From Tomocerus qinae (taxonomy: Eukaryota > Arthropoda > Collembola > Entomobryomorpha > Tomoceridae), in contig CM034546.1 of the NCBI GenBank assembly GCA_020055645.1, positions 79,608,001 to 79,672,000 on the forward strand: a DNA stretch of 64,000 nucleotides, written 5' to 3'. The notes beneath the pieces are model-generated. The model had not been told where the DNA came from, made no database searches, and saw only the letters and a program-made list of their open reading frames with translations. The position numbers were made by a program, and so were the translations under genes. This document shows positions 35,263-47,755 of this stretch, one piece after another (the first letter of the stretch is position 1; each line of letters starts with the position of its first letter).

Positions 35263-35845
35263 TTAATAACTACAAATAATTTGGTACATTAATCGGTTTA
35301 ATTTCTGCCATCTCTCCGTTACTTTATTACACCATTTACAATGGTTTATTCTCATTGCATCTCCTGCAATGAGTACCATCCTTAGAACGTCCAGGGATAG
35401 ATCTACTTGCAATTACATTAGGAATCATTTTCATATAATGTGTCCACTCACACAGTCCAGTTTTGAAAAATAAAGATTTATTTACTTTTTTACATTCAGG
35501 AAATTGATAAACGCCTTTTCCATGAAACGCTACAGATTGCCAAGTAAGATATTCTTTCTTTCTAAGAACTCGTTTTATTTTGATACTCGAAAACATTTTA
35601 AAATGCTCAAAAACGTTTTAAAATATTCGAAAACATTTTATAATACTGAAAATTATGTTAAATTACTCGAAAACATTTTAAAATACTCAAAAAATTCGAA
35701 ACATTCTAAAATACCAGAAAGTATTTGAAAATATTCAAGAACACCCGAAAATGTTCTAAAACATTCTAAAACACTCGAAATATAAATTCTCGAAACACCC
35801 AACCTAACCTAAATGACGATTTTCAATTGCCTTGTATACCCCACA
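35263..35845. repeat. Degenerate about 20-bp tandem repeat and flank
   Basis: From about 35585 to 35780 a degenerate unit resembling CTCGAAAACATTTTAAAATA recurs several times. Nothing else is recognised between the piggyBac-type element and the next gene. Confidence 0.5.
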
Positions 35846-36451
35846 ATGTTGGCCTTGTATGCTTTTTGTTGGTATTTGTTTGGATTTGCTGTCTATCCAA
35901 TCCTAATTTTCTGGTAAGTCTTTTAAATTCATCGGATGGATTTACATCCGTTAAATTTTAAAGTTCACCTAATGACTTACATTTACTGTTTTTATATTAT
36001 CTATACTTACAGTCATATCGGCCTCATCGTACTTAGAGACTATTGGTGCCAAAATCTGTCGGAAACTGTTATTTCAGCGGAAGCCAACAACAACATTGGA
36101 AGTGTTAATACTAATCGTAATCCTGTAAGAAACGAGAATGTTACAGATCGTAATTCACATAGAACTACTATAACTGCTCATAGGGCTACAGAACTAACAG
36201 CCCCGCGTCACTCACCAGCATCTTCCGTCTCCGCATTTTCACCTATCGTCAATAACTCTGGAAATGCAAACAGTGTAAATGAAGTTTTCGTTAGGGGTTC
36301 ATTAAACAATTGTGATGTAATCAATGAATTAAATGAAACTGACCACCCTCCTCTTTATTCCGAGTGCGTTGAAAAGCTACCTACATATTCAGAAGCCACT
36401 TCAGGGAAATTAAACTGCCTTCAAATATTGTGTTTCTGCAAAGTTTTCTGA
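35846..36451 (+). CDS. Small single-pass membrane protein with PPxY-type motifs
   Basis: Two exons (35846-35913 and 36013-36451, phase 2; donor GTAAGT) give 168 aa. A hydrophobic N-terminal segment that could be a signal anchor is followed by a Ser/Thr/Asn-rich region, then PPLYSECVEKLPTYSEA near the C-terminus and a final Cys-rich CLQILCFC. PPLY, and probably LPTY, are ligands for WW domains of Nedd4-type ubiquitin ligases, and the clustered C-terminal Cys could be palmitoylated. The layout resembles WBP1/Shisa-like adaptors, though I cannot assign a family. An extra upstream exon cannot be excluded. Confidence 0.5.
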
Positions 36452-37566
36452 TTAGTGACATCAATCTCATCGGCAAGAAGAATTGCCATTACCGAAAATT
36501 GCCAACACTAACATAGCAACACAACACAACATAGAAAGTTATAGACGAAAACTCCAAGAAACTTTTCGTCCTATCCTGTACGAGTTTTACTTTTACATTG
36601 GGATTTTTTATCATTAAAATTCTTTTCATTTATATCCAAGTATTCAAAATCCTAAGATGATAAAGCGTCTGTTCTCTTGTTATGGATAATGATTTCCATC
36701 TGGTAAGATACTATCATAATATTTAGGTTACAATGTTTATTAAATCAAGTTTTATTTTATACTATAGAAGGGGCCAAAGGTGATTTAGCATTTTTTTAAT
36801 AGAGCTGGTGTTACTTTTTACTGTTCCTTATGATTTCTTTGTGCCAGTTTGCTCACCTTTTGTAGAATTGAAGTCTTTTAAGGTAGAAGGTGCTGGGGGC
36901 CACTATTTATATTCCATAAAAATATTTATTCGTAAGTTGTAATGGGATTTGTACGCTATTCCATAATCCCGAGAATCTTACTTTTCTGGTTTTAAATGGG
37001 AACTTTTTGGTAACTTTTTGGGGTGTATGTTAAAAATGGAGTCTTTCGTATTTGATGCTACTATCTACAGTTATTATTTTGGTTTAGGACTGCAGCTAAT
37101 TTTTCCAACCGCTGTAGAAAACAAAAGTATATTTAAATTATTATAACAAAGTTAACATAAATAACCCAAGGGAAAATTAATATTTCGGAATTATTTTTAT
37201 TACTGTGGTGGGTGGTGGCCTGCTGAATTTCTTTTGAGTGCTAGGTTCGCCCCTTAGCTGGGTTCCGCTGGGTTCACTAGTAATTTATATAATTATTAGT
37301 TACCTTATTGTGTATTTTTGTTATTGACCAAGTCATAAAGTGTGCCACAAGGGTCGAATAAATATTTTGGCTGATTGACTTTATAATTGAAATTCCACTT
37401 TTAATTGTTTATAAATTGAATTACAAGGTTTCCTCCTGGTCCCGTGTCTGCTAAACTTCACAAAATATATTATTAATATTAAGGTACCCGGTTTGCTTGT
37501 TACAAAGATTTATTAAATAAATGACTAGATAATTATTAAAATGGAATTTTTAATTGACCAGGCAAA
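36452..37566. other. Non-coding interval upstream of the NACHT gene
   Basis: No coding signal. AG-ended stretches just before 37567 (GACCAG) would allow a 5' untranslated exon further upstream. Confidence 0.45.
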
Positions 37567-40500
37567 ATGGATGCCGATATTGGGAAATTACTCGAAGGTG
37601 TATACAAAGAGAAGGAGCAATGTGAAATAATTCACAGACTTATCCCAGACGAGAATGGAGAGTTAATCTCTTTGAGTATGGACAACTGCTACATAAACTT
37701 GACAGTGGTGAGATACACAGATGCTAGTGAAGTGAGAGATGACCCTACTTCGCTTGGTGAAAAGCAGATTCCCAAGGACAAGGAAGAGTATGGAGATGTA
37801 CGACAAAGTTTCAACCGTCCCCGTTCCAGTGAAGAATTAAATGTAGAAGATTGCGGAAGGACAATATTCCAAATTGAAGACATTTTTGAAAGAGGCGACT
37901 TTGGAACATCCAAGCGAATATTTATGCTAGGCAGAGCTGGAATCGGTAAAACGACTTTGTGCAAGAAAATTGTACATGACTATTACACAAATGGCCTTTG
38001 GAATGAACATTTTGATAGGATTATTTGGCTACCACTTCGAATTTTCAAAAGGAAAGGAATTTCCGAATTAAAATCCCCTTCTCTGGCTGATATATTTGCA
38101 CTCCAATATTTTTCTGCTGGTGACAACTTGAATTACACAGATATAGGAAAGAAACTTGTGGAGGTGAATCGAAGCGATGAAACCAGGGTATTATATCTTT
38201 TGGACGGTTTGGACGAGGTGCAAAATTTAGTAGGAAATCGGCAGTCAGAGTTAAGCCAGCTGATAGCTTGTTTGAGCGAGAAGCCCTTTGTAATTATGAC
38301 GTCACGGCCTTACACCTACCACAATAACTTTGACAATTTCGACTTGATTCTAGAAACGATTGGCTTTTCCACAGATAACATTTTGGATTATATCAGAATC
38401 GTACTTAAGGAACCATCGGACTTCCAAAAACAGAAGGAAATAATCGACTTCATTGAAAAATCTCCAGGAAATATTTCTGGAATTGCAACCATTCCGATTT
38501 TATTGGACATCATCTGCTTCACATGGACAGATATTAGGATTATGAATGAAAGCTTTCAAATGACCATGACCAGATTGTATGCTGTTCTTGAAAAATATTT
38601 ATGGGGACAATTTCTTTTAAGGATTCAGAAAATTGACCCTGAACTGTGGAGAAACACAAAAATGAAAAAATTCGAGATCTATGCATTGGTTAATAAGTAT
38701 GTAGATGTCAGTCACTTGCCAAAAATTGCTTATCAAATGCTTAGGGAAAATAAGATTGAATTCAGTACGGAAGAGGCAATGAAGGGAAAATGCGGTCCAG
38801 AAGAACGAATTTTATTGAAAAACTCTTATTTTCTGCACTGTTTGGATCCCGTTGAATCAGAAATCAAAGAGATGCTCAAAAGTTATGTTTTTATTCATCT
38901 GACAATTCAAGAGTATCTCGCAGCTGTCTATATTGCTAAATGTCTTCAAGAAAACCAACAGGAATTTAAGAAAGCAATTTATCACAAGTACAATCCAAGA
39001 TATTCAATCGTTTGGTCTTTCGTTTCAGGAATTCTGGCTGACTCAAAATACGAATTCGAAAATGAAAATGATTCTTTTTTTGTAGAAACTTTTTTTAATC
39101 ACTTAGAGCGAGATCCAATTGACGAACTCGGAATTGCCCATCACCATCTTATTATCAACTGTTTAAATGAATGTTCTCATCCAAGTATCTTGAATGAAGA
39201 CCGTGAAAATCGTTTGGTGGATGAAATTCACAGCTACATTTTTGCACAATATATAGCGGGTGGGAAATCCTTGTTTGAACAGCAACTACCGGTAAAAGTC
39301 CTAACAAAAATAATTGAATTGGAAGATGACGGTTGTAACAGATTGTTTCAAGCGAAAGTTTTCAGGTACCACGGTCTTCCAGATGAATTTATTTCAAAAG
39401 CACTCGAGGATATAGAAAGTAAAACCAATTACGAAGGTAATCGTGTTTTGTTAGATTATGGAAAGCTTTTGAGACAGCAAAGCAACCTGAGCCTTGCTAC
39501 GGTTAATAAAATATCGCAAACAATTTCGAAACTCTTGTCAACTAAATCACCAAATTCTGTTCAATTGGAAAGGTGCATAGAACTTTTACAAACAAAGCAC
39601 ATGTTACCTTCCAATGATGTAACTTTAGAGACAATTAGTAAATTGATCAATTATGCATCTATAAGAAAAAACCACATCAAAGATAAAGTTTTAAATGTTT
39701 GCCTGAACCTCAGAAACATTTCTTTTCGACTTATGGAACAAATGGTTACAAAGTTTTCGAATATAATGAGGAAACGGGGAAGCAGTGATGAAGAATGGAC
39801 GGAGGAAATACTGATGAGTATAGTAGTCGACGAAGTTTCTTATTCAGTGGACAAAATGATGGCATTAGTATATCAAAGATGCTTTTCGAAAGCCATTGAA
39901 AATATAATTCCAAAACAATTGTGCATAGAAAATCCACGGGATTTATACAGATTAATTTTGCTGGCTTCAAGGCAAAAGTGTAAAGGTGTCTTGCATGAAA
40001 AATTGTGGAACATTTGTCTCGACCCGGAAATTTCGTGCGATGTAAGAAGAATGTCACTATACGCAATTGGTAATAGTAAGATACACTCTTACAAATCCCT
40101 ACATGAGATTAGGTTGAAATCAACGTGATTTCAAGTAATTTCTCCTGTTTTTTGTGTCCTACATTATTTTGTGTTAAAATAACATGATTAAATAATGTTG
40201 ATAATGTAACATTATTGAAAGTTAATAATTTACATTAGTTGCTGTAAAAAATTAACAGTATATAATGTAAGCCATGAAAAAACAATTTCCAACGTAGGAA
40301 ACGTTCTCCTTACCTTCGCACCAGTTACTGGAGCCTACTACCACTGTACTGTAACTGTTCTTGAGGAAAATGGGGCTACTTAGCTGTATTTGATTTGCAT
40401 GGATTATGGTTAACATTTTATTTCGTTATTTTGACTGGATATAATGTTATCATTAACATTATGAAAACTGTTACTTGTATTACAGTTTAAAAATGTTAAT

Positions 40501-43500
40501 TTCACCTGAATTGATGTGAAATATACTTGACAGTGAACAAAATGTTATTTGAAAAGTCAAGCTACATTATTTTAATGTTAGCTTGACTCTTTATAATGTT
40601 AATGATAACATTTTCGGAACAACGTTAGTCCATTTTAACGTGAACTTCTAAGAGTGTAGGAACATTCCTAGTATACCGACGCTCAAGGGAATAGACCGAT
40701 ATATAGCTCATTCGAAAGATCTCGTCGAGTACATCACGAATATGGTATTGGTTTTTGGGGCAATCCCCCAAATAAGAAAGTTATGGTCGGTTAAAGTTGA
40801 AAATATGACTATTTCGATGCCTATATTTTTAGAAAACGAAGAGTTACAAGTTCTTTAGGACATCGTTGTTTTCATCTTCATGGTAAATTTACTTGTAGCT
40901 ATGGCAACGTAGCTAATAACAACATGCAGGTTTGGTTTTGTAAAATTCTAAATTAAACTTTATCTTCTATTTTGAATTTTTTCATTGTTCTAACTTCAAT
41001 TTTCATCATTTTTGAATTAGTTAAGGGCACGCGGTCACAATTAGCATTTTTTTAAACCTAACGTAATTAAAATTGATGGAAATCGAACATGGGACGTGGT
41101 CACAATTAGCATTTTTTTAAAACCTAACCTAATTAAAATTGATGGAAATCGAATATGGGACGTGGTCACAATTAGCATTTGTTTAAAACCAAACCTAATT
41201 AGAATTGATGGAAATCGAACATGGGACGTGGTCACAATTAGCATTTTTTAAAGCCTCAACCTAATTAATATTGATGAAAATTAAACATGGAACGTGGTCA
41301 CAATTAGCATTTTTTTAAAACCTAACCTAATTTAAATTGATGGAAATCGAACATGGGACGTGGTCACAATTAGCATTTTTTTAAAACCTAAACCTAATTA
41401 AAATTGATGGAAATCGAACATGGGACGTGGTCACAATTAGCATTTTTTAAAGCCTAAACCTAATTAAAATTGATGAAAATCGAACATGGGACGTGGTCAC
41501 AATTAGCATTTTTTAAAGCCTAAACCTAATTAATATTGATGAAAATTAAACATGGAACGTGGTCACAATTAGCATTTTTTTAAACATAGAAGTTGGTGCA
41601 ATTTAGAATTTTACAAAACCAAACCTTTAAACTTGGAACGCACGTGGTCACAATTAGCTTTTTTTAAAACATAGAAGTTGGTGCAATTTAGAATTTTACA
41701 AAACCCAACCTGCATGTTGTTATTAGCTACGTTGCCATAGTTACAAGTAAATTCACCATGAAGATCAAAACAACGATGTCATAAAGAACTTGTAACTTCG
41801 TTTTCTAAAAATATAGGCATCGAAATAGTAATATTTTCAACTTTAACCGACCATAACTTTCTTATTTGGGGGGTTGCCCCAAAAACCAATACCATATTCG
41901 TGATGTACTCGACGAGATCTTTCGAATGAGGTATATATTGGTCTATTTAGTTGAGCGTCGGTATACTAGGATTTAGCCGTAAGATATTATCGGATGATAA
42001 GGCAAGACAACTTTTAGAAATTTTGGAAGGTGCACCCATCCCTATAAAACTGGAAACCAAAGATGAGCGAAAAAACTTGATTTATCCTCTGTTTTCTGAT
42101 AGTCATGTTCCGAAAGTTAATTTGATTTACATGGCGTCAGTAATTCCTCTTATGAAACTGGAATTTTATGAAGCGTACTTGAAAAAACGAGACAAGCTCA
42201 GATTTAAATCACAAGTTTATATTTCTCCAAATGAGTACGATCTTGTCGTTTCCCGAATTTTAAATAAAGACTTTGCTTCTGAGCTTTACAAAACTATTAA
42301 AAAGGAAGGTATGACCACGAGAGCAGGTTTTGATGAGGAATTATTAGGGAATCGAAAGCTCCTACCAACAAATCCTCTGGAATGGATCAGAGACTTCCAA
42401 CTCGATGCTCAAAGATTTTTAAAAAACATGGCTGTTATCTATGAAACTCTTTTTGACGACCAAGAAAACGAATCGTCTTTTTTTCGCCAAGGAAAGCGTT
42501 TTCTCATATTCTTTGAATGCCTGTTGAAGGAGGAGCGAAAAATCGATTTACGATTGTTTAACGATATTTTGCTAAAGTATCGTCCCTTAATTGTGTTTGC
42601 CCATCATCTATATAATAACGAAGAGCGGAAACCCAGGCCTAACAAAAAACAAGATAATTATGAAATCAATTTTGACACTTTTGAAATGATTGACATTAGC
42701 AAATCAAAAGATAGGATAAACGAAGAGGCATCAGTAAAAGATGAAGAATTTACACCAGATTCTGATAACCCTGAAATGGACCAAGATTGGATTTTGCTGA
42801 GGGAAAGCTTTGAGTTATCATGTGAAAAACTGTTACTGGAAAACTTAACTATTAGAGCCTTGCAGAATTGCGAGGTTTCGCAATGTTTTACCTCACTGTT
42901 GGAGAATAAATTTTGTGAACAACTGCAGTCAAAGGGGAATTCCTGTCTTATGATGAACATCATGCGCATTCTGGAGTTTAAAAGCCTGAAGGGAAACGCA
43001 ATTGGTAAAGTGATCGATCTAATCAAAACAGGAGATGAGTATGAAATTGAAACGGCATCTTTTTTGTTAAGTCGTCAGGAGATCAAATATCTAGTAGATA
43101 TTGAAAAGCTGAAAGGTTTTTTATTTAACGAAAATGTCAGTGCTGATCGGAAGAGAACTTATCGTTATGTCGCCAATATATTTGAGGTTAACCCAAGATT
43201 ACTACAACATATCCAAAATGACATTTTGTCAAAAATTTGCGACAAGATCTTTATTTCGAAATTCAAGGCGTTGAAAGTTTTACGGCGTTCACAAATACAG
43301 GAAGAGCACATTTTAGAAAAGATACCACAAATTTTGGCAGAAGTATGGAATGGTAAATTTTCTCTTGACGATGAAAAACTTGGTATCATATGTTTGGACA
43401 TTTTATTGAATCAAAAGAAACTACCTCAGTCAGTGCTTGAAACGATGACGGATCATTTTGACGACGGTAAGTACAGCCCAACCGTCTACTTGGGATTTTT

Positions 43501-45196
43501 AAATCTCTTGCGCGTTCCTCTGCCAAAAAAATGCATTGAAAGCTTGTACAAAGCGATAGATGAACGGGTTGTTCGAGATATTCGTGAAATGGGAATGGGT
43601 TATTCAGATTCAGACATATTAATGTTGAAAATTTTAAAGCGACAACCTCTGTGGAATCTTTTAGAATCAGAATGTCCTTACCAATGCAAAATTCGGCCTG
43701 ACGGTTTGAGGGAGGAGCAAACATACAAAATAAAAGATAAAGTGATTGTTGAAAAAATTTTACAAGATAAAATGCCAATGGCGATTCAAAAAAAGGATGG
43801 AGAACTTTGTTGCTTTTGTCCGAATATATTTGGCGAATATCCTTTACTTGGTTTTGGATCTGTAGATATTGGTGGAATCTTAGAAAGGCTGTTAAACAAG
43901 AATGACTTTATTTTAAAATTGCCCGCTCCCCTAGACATGATCACAAGGTATCTAAAATTTCATACCCCTGAAGAGAATTTGAAATTCATACAAAAACTGC
44001 AGAAAAAGGAAACATCGATTTATTTGGACAAAAGGTTTTTCATTAAAAGCAGAAGAACAGATTCAACTCTTAAAACTGATTTAGACCATCTAAAAGAAAG
44101 CTTTAAATGTCAAGAGTATCGTCATTTGGATTTAAGTGGTAATAATTTGACGGATGGAGATATTTTAATGGATGACTTTAGCAATTTATTTTCTCAGAAT
44201 GACAAAACCAAAGTGAAAAGATTGACAACAATTATCTTGTCCGACAACCATTTAACGTATGAAGGACTTAGAACTCTATTGACACAGTTTCAAGATTTTG
44301 AAGTAGACTACATATTTCTTGATCGGAATTTGATATTCTTGACTACAGAAGGCATTTCGGTATGCCTAAAGTCCAATTACCGAGAGGACAACAATTTATC
44401 ACAAGATTCAGTTGCAGAAACCTGTAATTTCAAACATTTAGACCTGTCAATGAATTTCATTTCCAATGGAGATTTAATTATTGGTGACTCTTTGGCCGAA
44501 AAAGAAATCATCAAATATGAATACATGAATGACATAAAAGAAATGATAACAAACTCTGCAGTTTTTCATTCGCAAGATGTAACTGACAAAAAGTGGTCCG
44601 GGGAAGCAAAATATGATGAAATGCCTAGCTATTGCGATTCTCTCTGTAATCCTGACCCTAAGAATGTGAAAAATATAAACACAGAAGTTGGGTGCATTAT
44701 GATTGCAGAAAAACGACCGAAAGGCTTCTCAGGTAAATGGTTGTTTAGAAGGGGACATGCTTTCATGGTTATTGAATGCATTCCAGATCCCAGCTATGGT
44801 CAAAGACAAATCATTTTAGCCCACTTGGAAAAAAGAAATCGACTGGTAATTGAAATTACTAAAATAAGTCCCAATAAATTAGAGGAAATGGTCCGTAAAT
44901 GTGCAAAAAGCCGAACATTCCTCGAACCAACCGACAATATAATCGGGAAACTGATTCCCCGACTTTTTAAAAGTAAAAAACAAGTTGACATTTTCGACTA
45001 TTATGTGTTTGCATCTCGAACAGATAGAGAAAAAACAGGAAGATATAACTGCATCACTTGGACTGATGAAATGGTCAAAGTATTGGGACACAATGTCGAT
45101 TCACTGCCACACGTCCAATTTCAACTTTACAGTACCATTTTCTGTCTTATTGCAATCTGTGCCGGATTTGTAGCACTAGTTCTTACAACCTTTTAA
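37567..45196 (+). CDS. NACHT-LRR protein with C-terminal permuted papain-like domain and TM anchor, interrupted by two transposons
   Basis: Coding parts 37567-40083 and 41971-45196 are otherwise intronless. The first half has an unknown N-terminal region with a DNCYINL motif, then a NACHT domain: P-loop GRAGIGKT at 122-129, Walker B LYLLDGLDE at 209-217, and a TSRPYTY motif. A long helical region follows. The second half continues helical, has leucine-rich repeats (HLDLSGNNLTDGD, FKHLDLSMNFISNGD), then RRGHAFMVIE and RYNCITWTDEMV, the His then Cys order of permuted papain-like enzymes, and a C-terminal membrane helix. Two mobile elements (40084-40656 and 40667-41970) split the frame. Deleting both, each with one copy of its target duplication, leaves 1915 codons with no stop or shift. 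Without splicing, the two pieces would be an 853-aa product and an unlinked C-terminal half. Likely a sensor or effector of host defence, by family analogy only. Confidence 0.7.
40084..40656. mobile_element. Non-autonomous element inserted at TA in the NACHT gene
   Basis: The ends CACTCTTA and TAAGAGTG are inverted and flanked by TA (40082-40083 and 40657-40658), the mariner/Tc1-type target. The interior is AT-rich with repeated AATGTTAATGATAACAT-like motifs and no transposase. The 573-bp insertion lies directly beside the next element. Confidence 0.7.
40667..41970. mobile_element. Foldback element with about 300-bp inverted arms and an internal 66-bp satellite
   Basis: The arms begin CCTAGTATACCGACGCT and run about 300 bp with high identity (40667 to about 41000 and about 41650-41970). 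The site is flanked by ATT (40664-40666 and 41971-41973), a 3-bp duplication. Between the arms, a unit of about 66 bp starting GGTCACAATTAGCATTTTTT recurs about eight to nine times (41033-41600). No coding capacity; the superfamily is not assigned. Confidence 0.75.
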
Positions 45197-46416
45197 AATA
45201 TTTTTTATTAATACAAGCAGGCACGTATCTATAGTGGGTAAGTCCAAAAACGTTTATAATCGTGAAAATGTCATAATTTTACTATGGAGTGCCCTCCATG
45301 GCCAAATTCCTGTATACGTGCTTGGCGTGTGCCTGACCTATATAGATTGAAACTATATATTTGCTGGAAATTGCCTTGTGGTGGCTCAAAGCAATATTTG
45401 TTTTAAATCTTGTGGTCTGTAAAGTTTTTAATTCTATCACGACAGTATTAATTTTTTTTTCAAATCACTATTAGAGGTGTCGCATATCATTTATAGTCCA
45501 CTCGTGAAGAGACGAAGTCGTGAAAACAGATATAGTGCTTCTTCTTTCGTTGGCCTGAATGGTTCGGGATATTTCTTATAGGTCCGGACGTCTTAGTTAT
45601 TCTTTAATTTAAACGTAAGCCTTTGGGTGTACCAGGACCATAAATGTCTATATCTAGTAGTATTATAATAATAATATATACTACATTGTATAAAATTACT
45701 TACCACCTAAATTAATTATTTATCATAAAACTGAAATTATTTAATATATTATTATTATGTTCGTCTTCATTTGTTATGTTTTTAATAAATGAAAAGCTCT
45801 AAAAAGAATGCAGATAAATATTACTACATGGCTTAAATATGACCATACACTTTCAAAGCATAAATATTTACTTTCTGTATATCATATTAATATAGAATAG
45901 TTTATGTAGATGTTAAATTATAGGATGATTCAGCATTCAGCATTGCAAAGACTTAATTAAACTGTTCAGTGTTTTCTTTGCTTCCATGCTACTAACTTAA
46001 ATGAAAATGTTTTATAAATGCATAAAAAATTATTAAGCTATCCCACATCGCTTAAAAAACCGCTCATAAAACACTTTTATAGCATCGTAAATTCAGTTTG
46101 AAAGTTTTGATTTTGAGTGGGGAAGTAAATGGAAGAAATATACTTATTATACTTCTACGTTTTCAAATGCAAGTTTCAACAGAAAGTTTCCTTTGCTCTC
46201 CCTCATTATTTATTACCTCTATTTTATGACATTTTTGTTACATTTTTTATTTTTGTTCATAATCCCGGAATCATATTTTTTGAAGCCACATTTTTGAGAG
46301 AATTAATGTTGTGTAATTTTTATAGGATGATTCGAAGCATTGATTTTAAAATCCTATTCCACGATTTCAATTTAAAAAATTCGAATAATTTCAACGTCAG
46401 TCGGCGTCATGGCTTA
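45197..46416. other. Non-coding interval with a MITE
   Basis: Downstream of the NACHT gene. Apart from the element at 45218-45324, no gene or clear repeat is seen. Confidence 0.5.
45218..45324. mobile_element. CAAGCACGTATCC-family MITE
   Basis: Ends CAGGCACGTAT and ATACGTGCTTG match the tips of the 10813-10912 element, and a GGCCAAATTCCTG segment is shared. No clear target duplication is seen, so one end may be damaged. Confidence 0.55.
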
Positions 46417-47755
46417 TTACTTTCCACCAACATGTGTGTCTCCGGGCCTCGAGTATACGCATTTAAAAAGGAAACTCACCCATTGGCATTTCTCGGTGCA
46501 ACAACGAAGGTCTCGAAAGCAAGGTCCACCTGGTCTCACGCACTGAAATACAAAATGGCCAAAAGCAATTTAAAGTAATGTTTGACAGGGTAAAAATTGT
46601 ACATTGGTACAGCCTAGTGGTAACAAGGAATGGTGTTGGAAAAACGCAAAACATTGATAAACCCAATTTGGGGCAACCGATTTCAAAATGTAGTACCCCA
46701 AAAAACAAAGCACAAAATTCTGCAGTGGGTATTGTCTCCTAATTTTTTATAATATTTTCTAAGAACAGAACGAAACGAGTTTGTTCATAAGGCTGACTCG
46801 TCGACAAAACATTGATAACACGTTCCGTCATAGCCAGTGGTTGACCATAAAAACTTAATTGATCAGTCATACATAAATGTTAAGACAAATGTTATTTACA
46901 CTTCCAGGTTCTGTATTATCGTGAATCGAAGGCCTTCCATTAAATGGATATCCTATTGGATATCCTACATTCTGCGGACGACGAGCAGTTATACTTCTTC
47001 TGAATGGATTGTCGTAGTCCTCCGAATCAGTGTTGTCGTGGGCATGCCGATGGATAAATCTTTTGGCACGTACAATTTCTTTAGATGCTTCGGAATTATT
47101 GTCCAAGTCATCACTTTTGAATTCTGGTTGAAATTATTTATAAACAATATTTTTCTTAAAGGACATTAGAATTCATGATTTTCAAAAGTGATAATTACAG
47201 TGTTTTTAGATGTTAAGTAACTAATTATAAAAAGCTTTCTAGAAAACATGATATACCAGTAACCATAATTATGGTATTTTCCAGATATCATTTTCAGACA
47301 TTTCCGATATATTGACTGAATGGGCTTAGTTAACATACTTGACTCTTAATGTCATATCGAACGGAAAGTCATCAATAATCAAGAAAATATATACGAGTAC
47401 ATGCTATAAAGGAAAAAGGCCTTAATCCATTTTTCGTTTGCTATAATGAAAATGTCCTCCTTCAACTGTTTTTAAAGGGATTAAGGATATATCTTTGGTT
47501 TTGCAGCCTCTGACCAACAAATGAATTCAGACTTTTTTGGATTTAGCAATCAATATATTGCACTTTTTCAAAAAGTTTATCACAATGCAACAATTATATG
47601 TTCCTACTAATAGGCGATTAGTCTGCACGATATCAGCCAGAAAAGAAAATCGCGTGTTTTTATAATTTTTACTGACCTGATCGAATATTTCCAAAGAAGA
47701 TAATGATTATCAACAAATATGTAAGCCAAGCACACGGTAAGAGTCTGAGAGACAT
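46417..47755 (-). CDS. Secreted cystine-knot (knottin-type) peptide precursor, copy 3
   Basis: Exons 47755-47677 (signal peptide), 47123-46900 (propeptide with RAKR then FIHRH) and 46542-46417 (six-cysteine exon), phases 1 and 0, 142 aa. The cysteine pattern C-x6-C-x5-CC-x3-C-x8-C is identical to the two copies 30 kb away and the end is again GGK-stop. An acceptor (GTCAATAG) 25 bases before the ATG and a TATA-initiator pair near 49331/49298 suggest two upstream untranslated exons (about 49298-49191 and 48264-48231, both with good splice sites). It lies just beyond the NACHT gene, apart from the tandem pair. Function undetermined: toxin-like, antimicrobial or signalling roles are all possible. 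Confidence 0.8.

Noticed and set aside
41041-41244. Open frame with repeated MLIVTTSH
   Set aside because: Lies in the 66-bp satellite of the foldback element.
46129-46578. 149-codon + strand open frame ending in a conserved stretch found three times
   Set aside because: The conserved part is the antisense of the knottin cysteine exon. The minus strand has the acceptor, cysteine pattern and stop.
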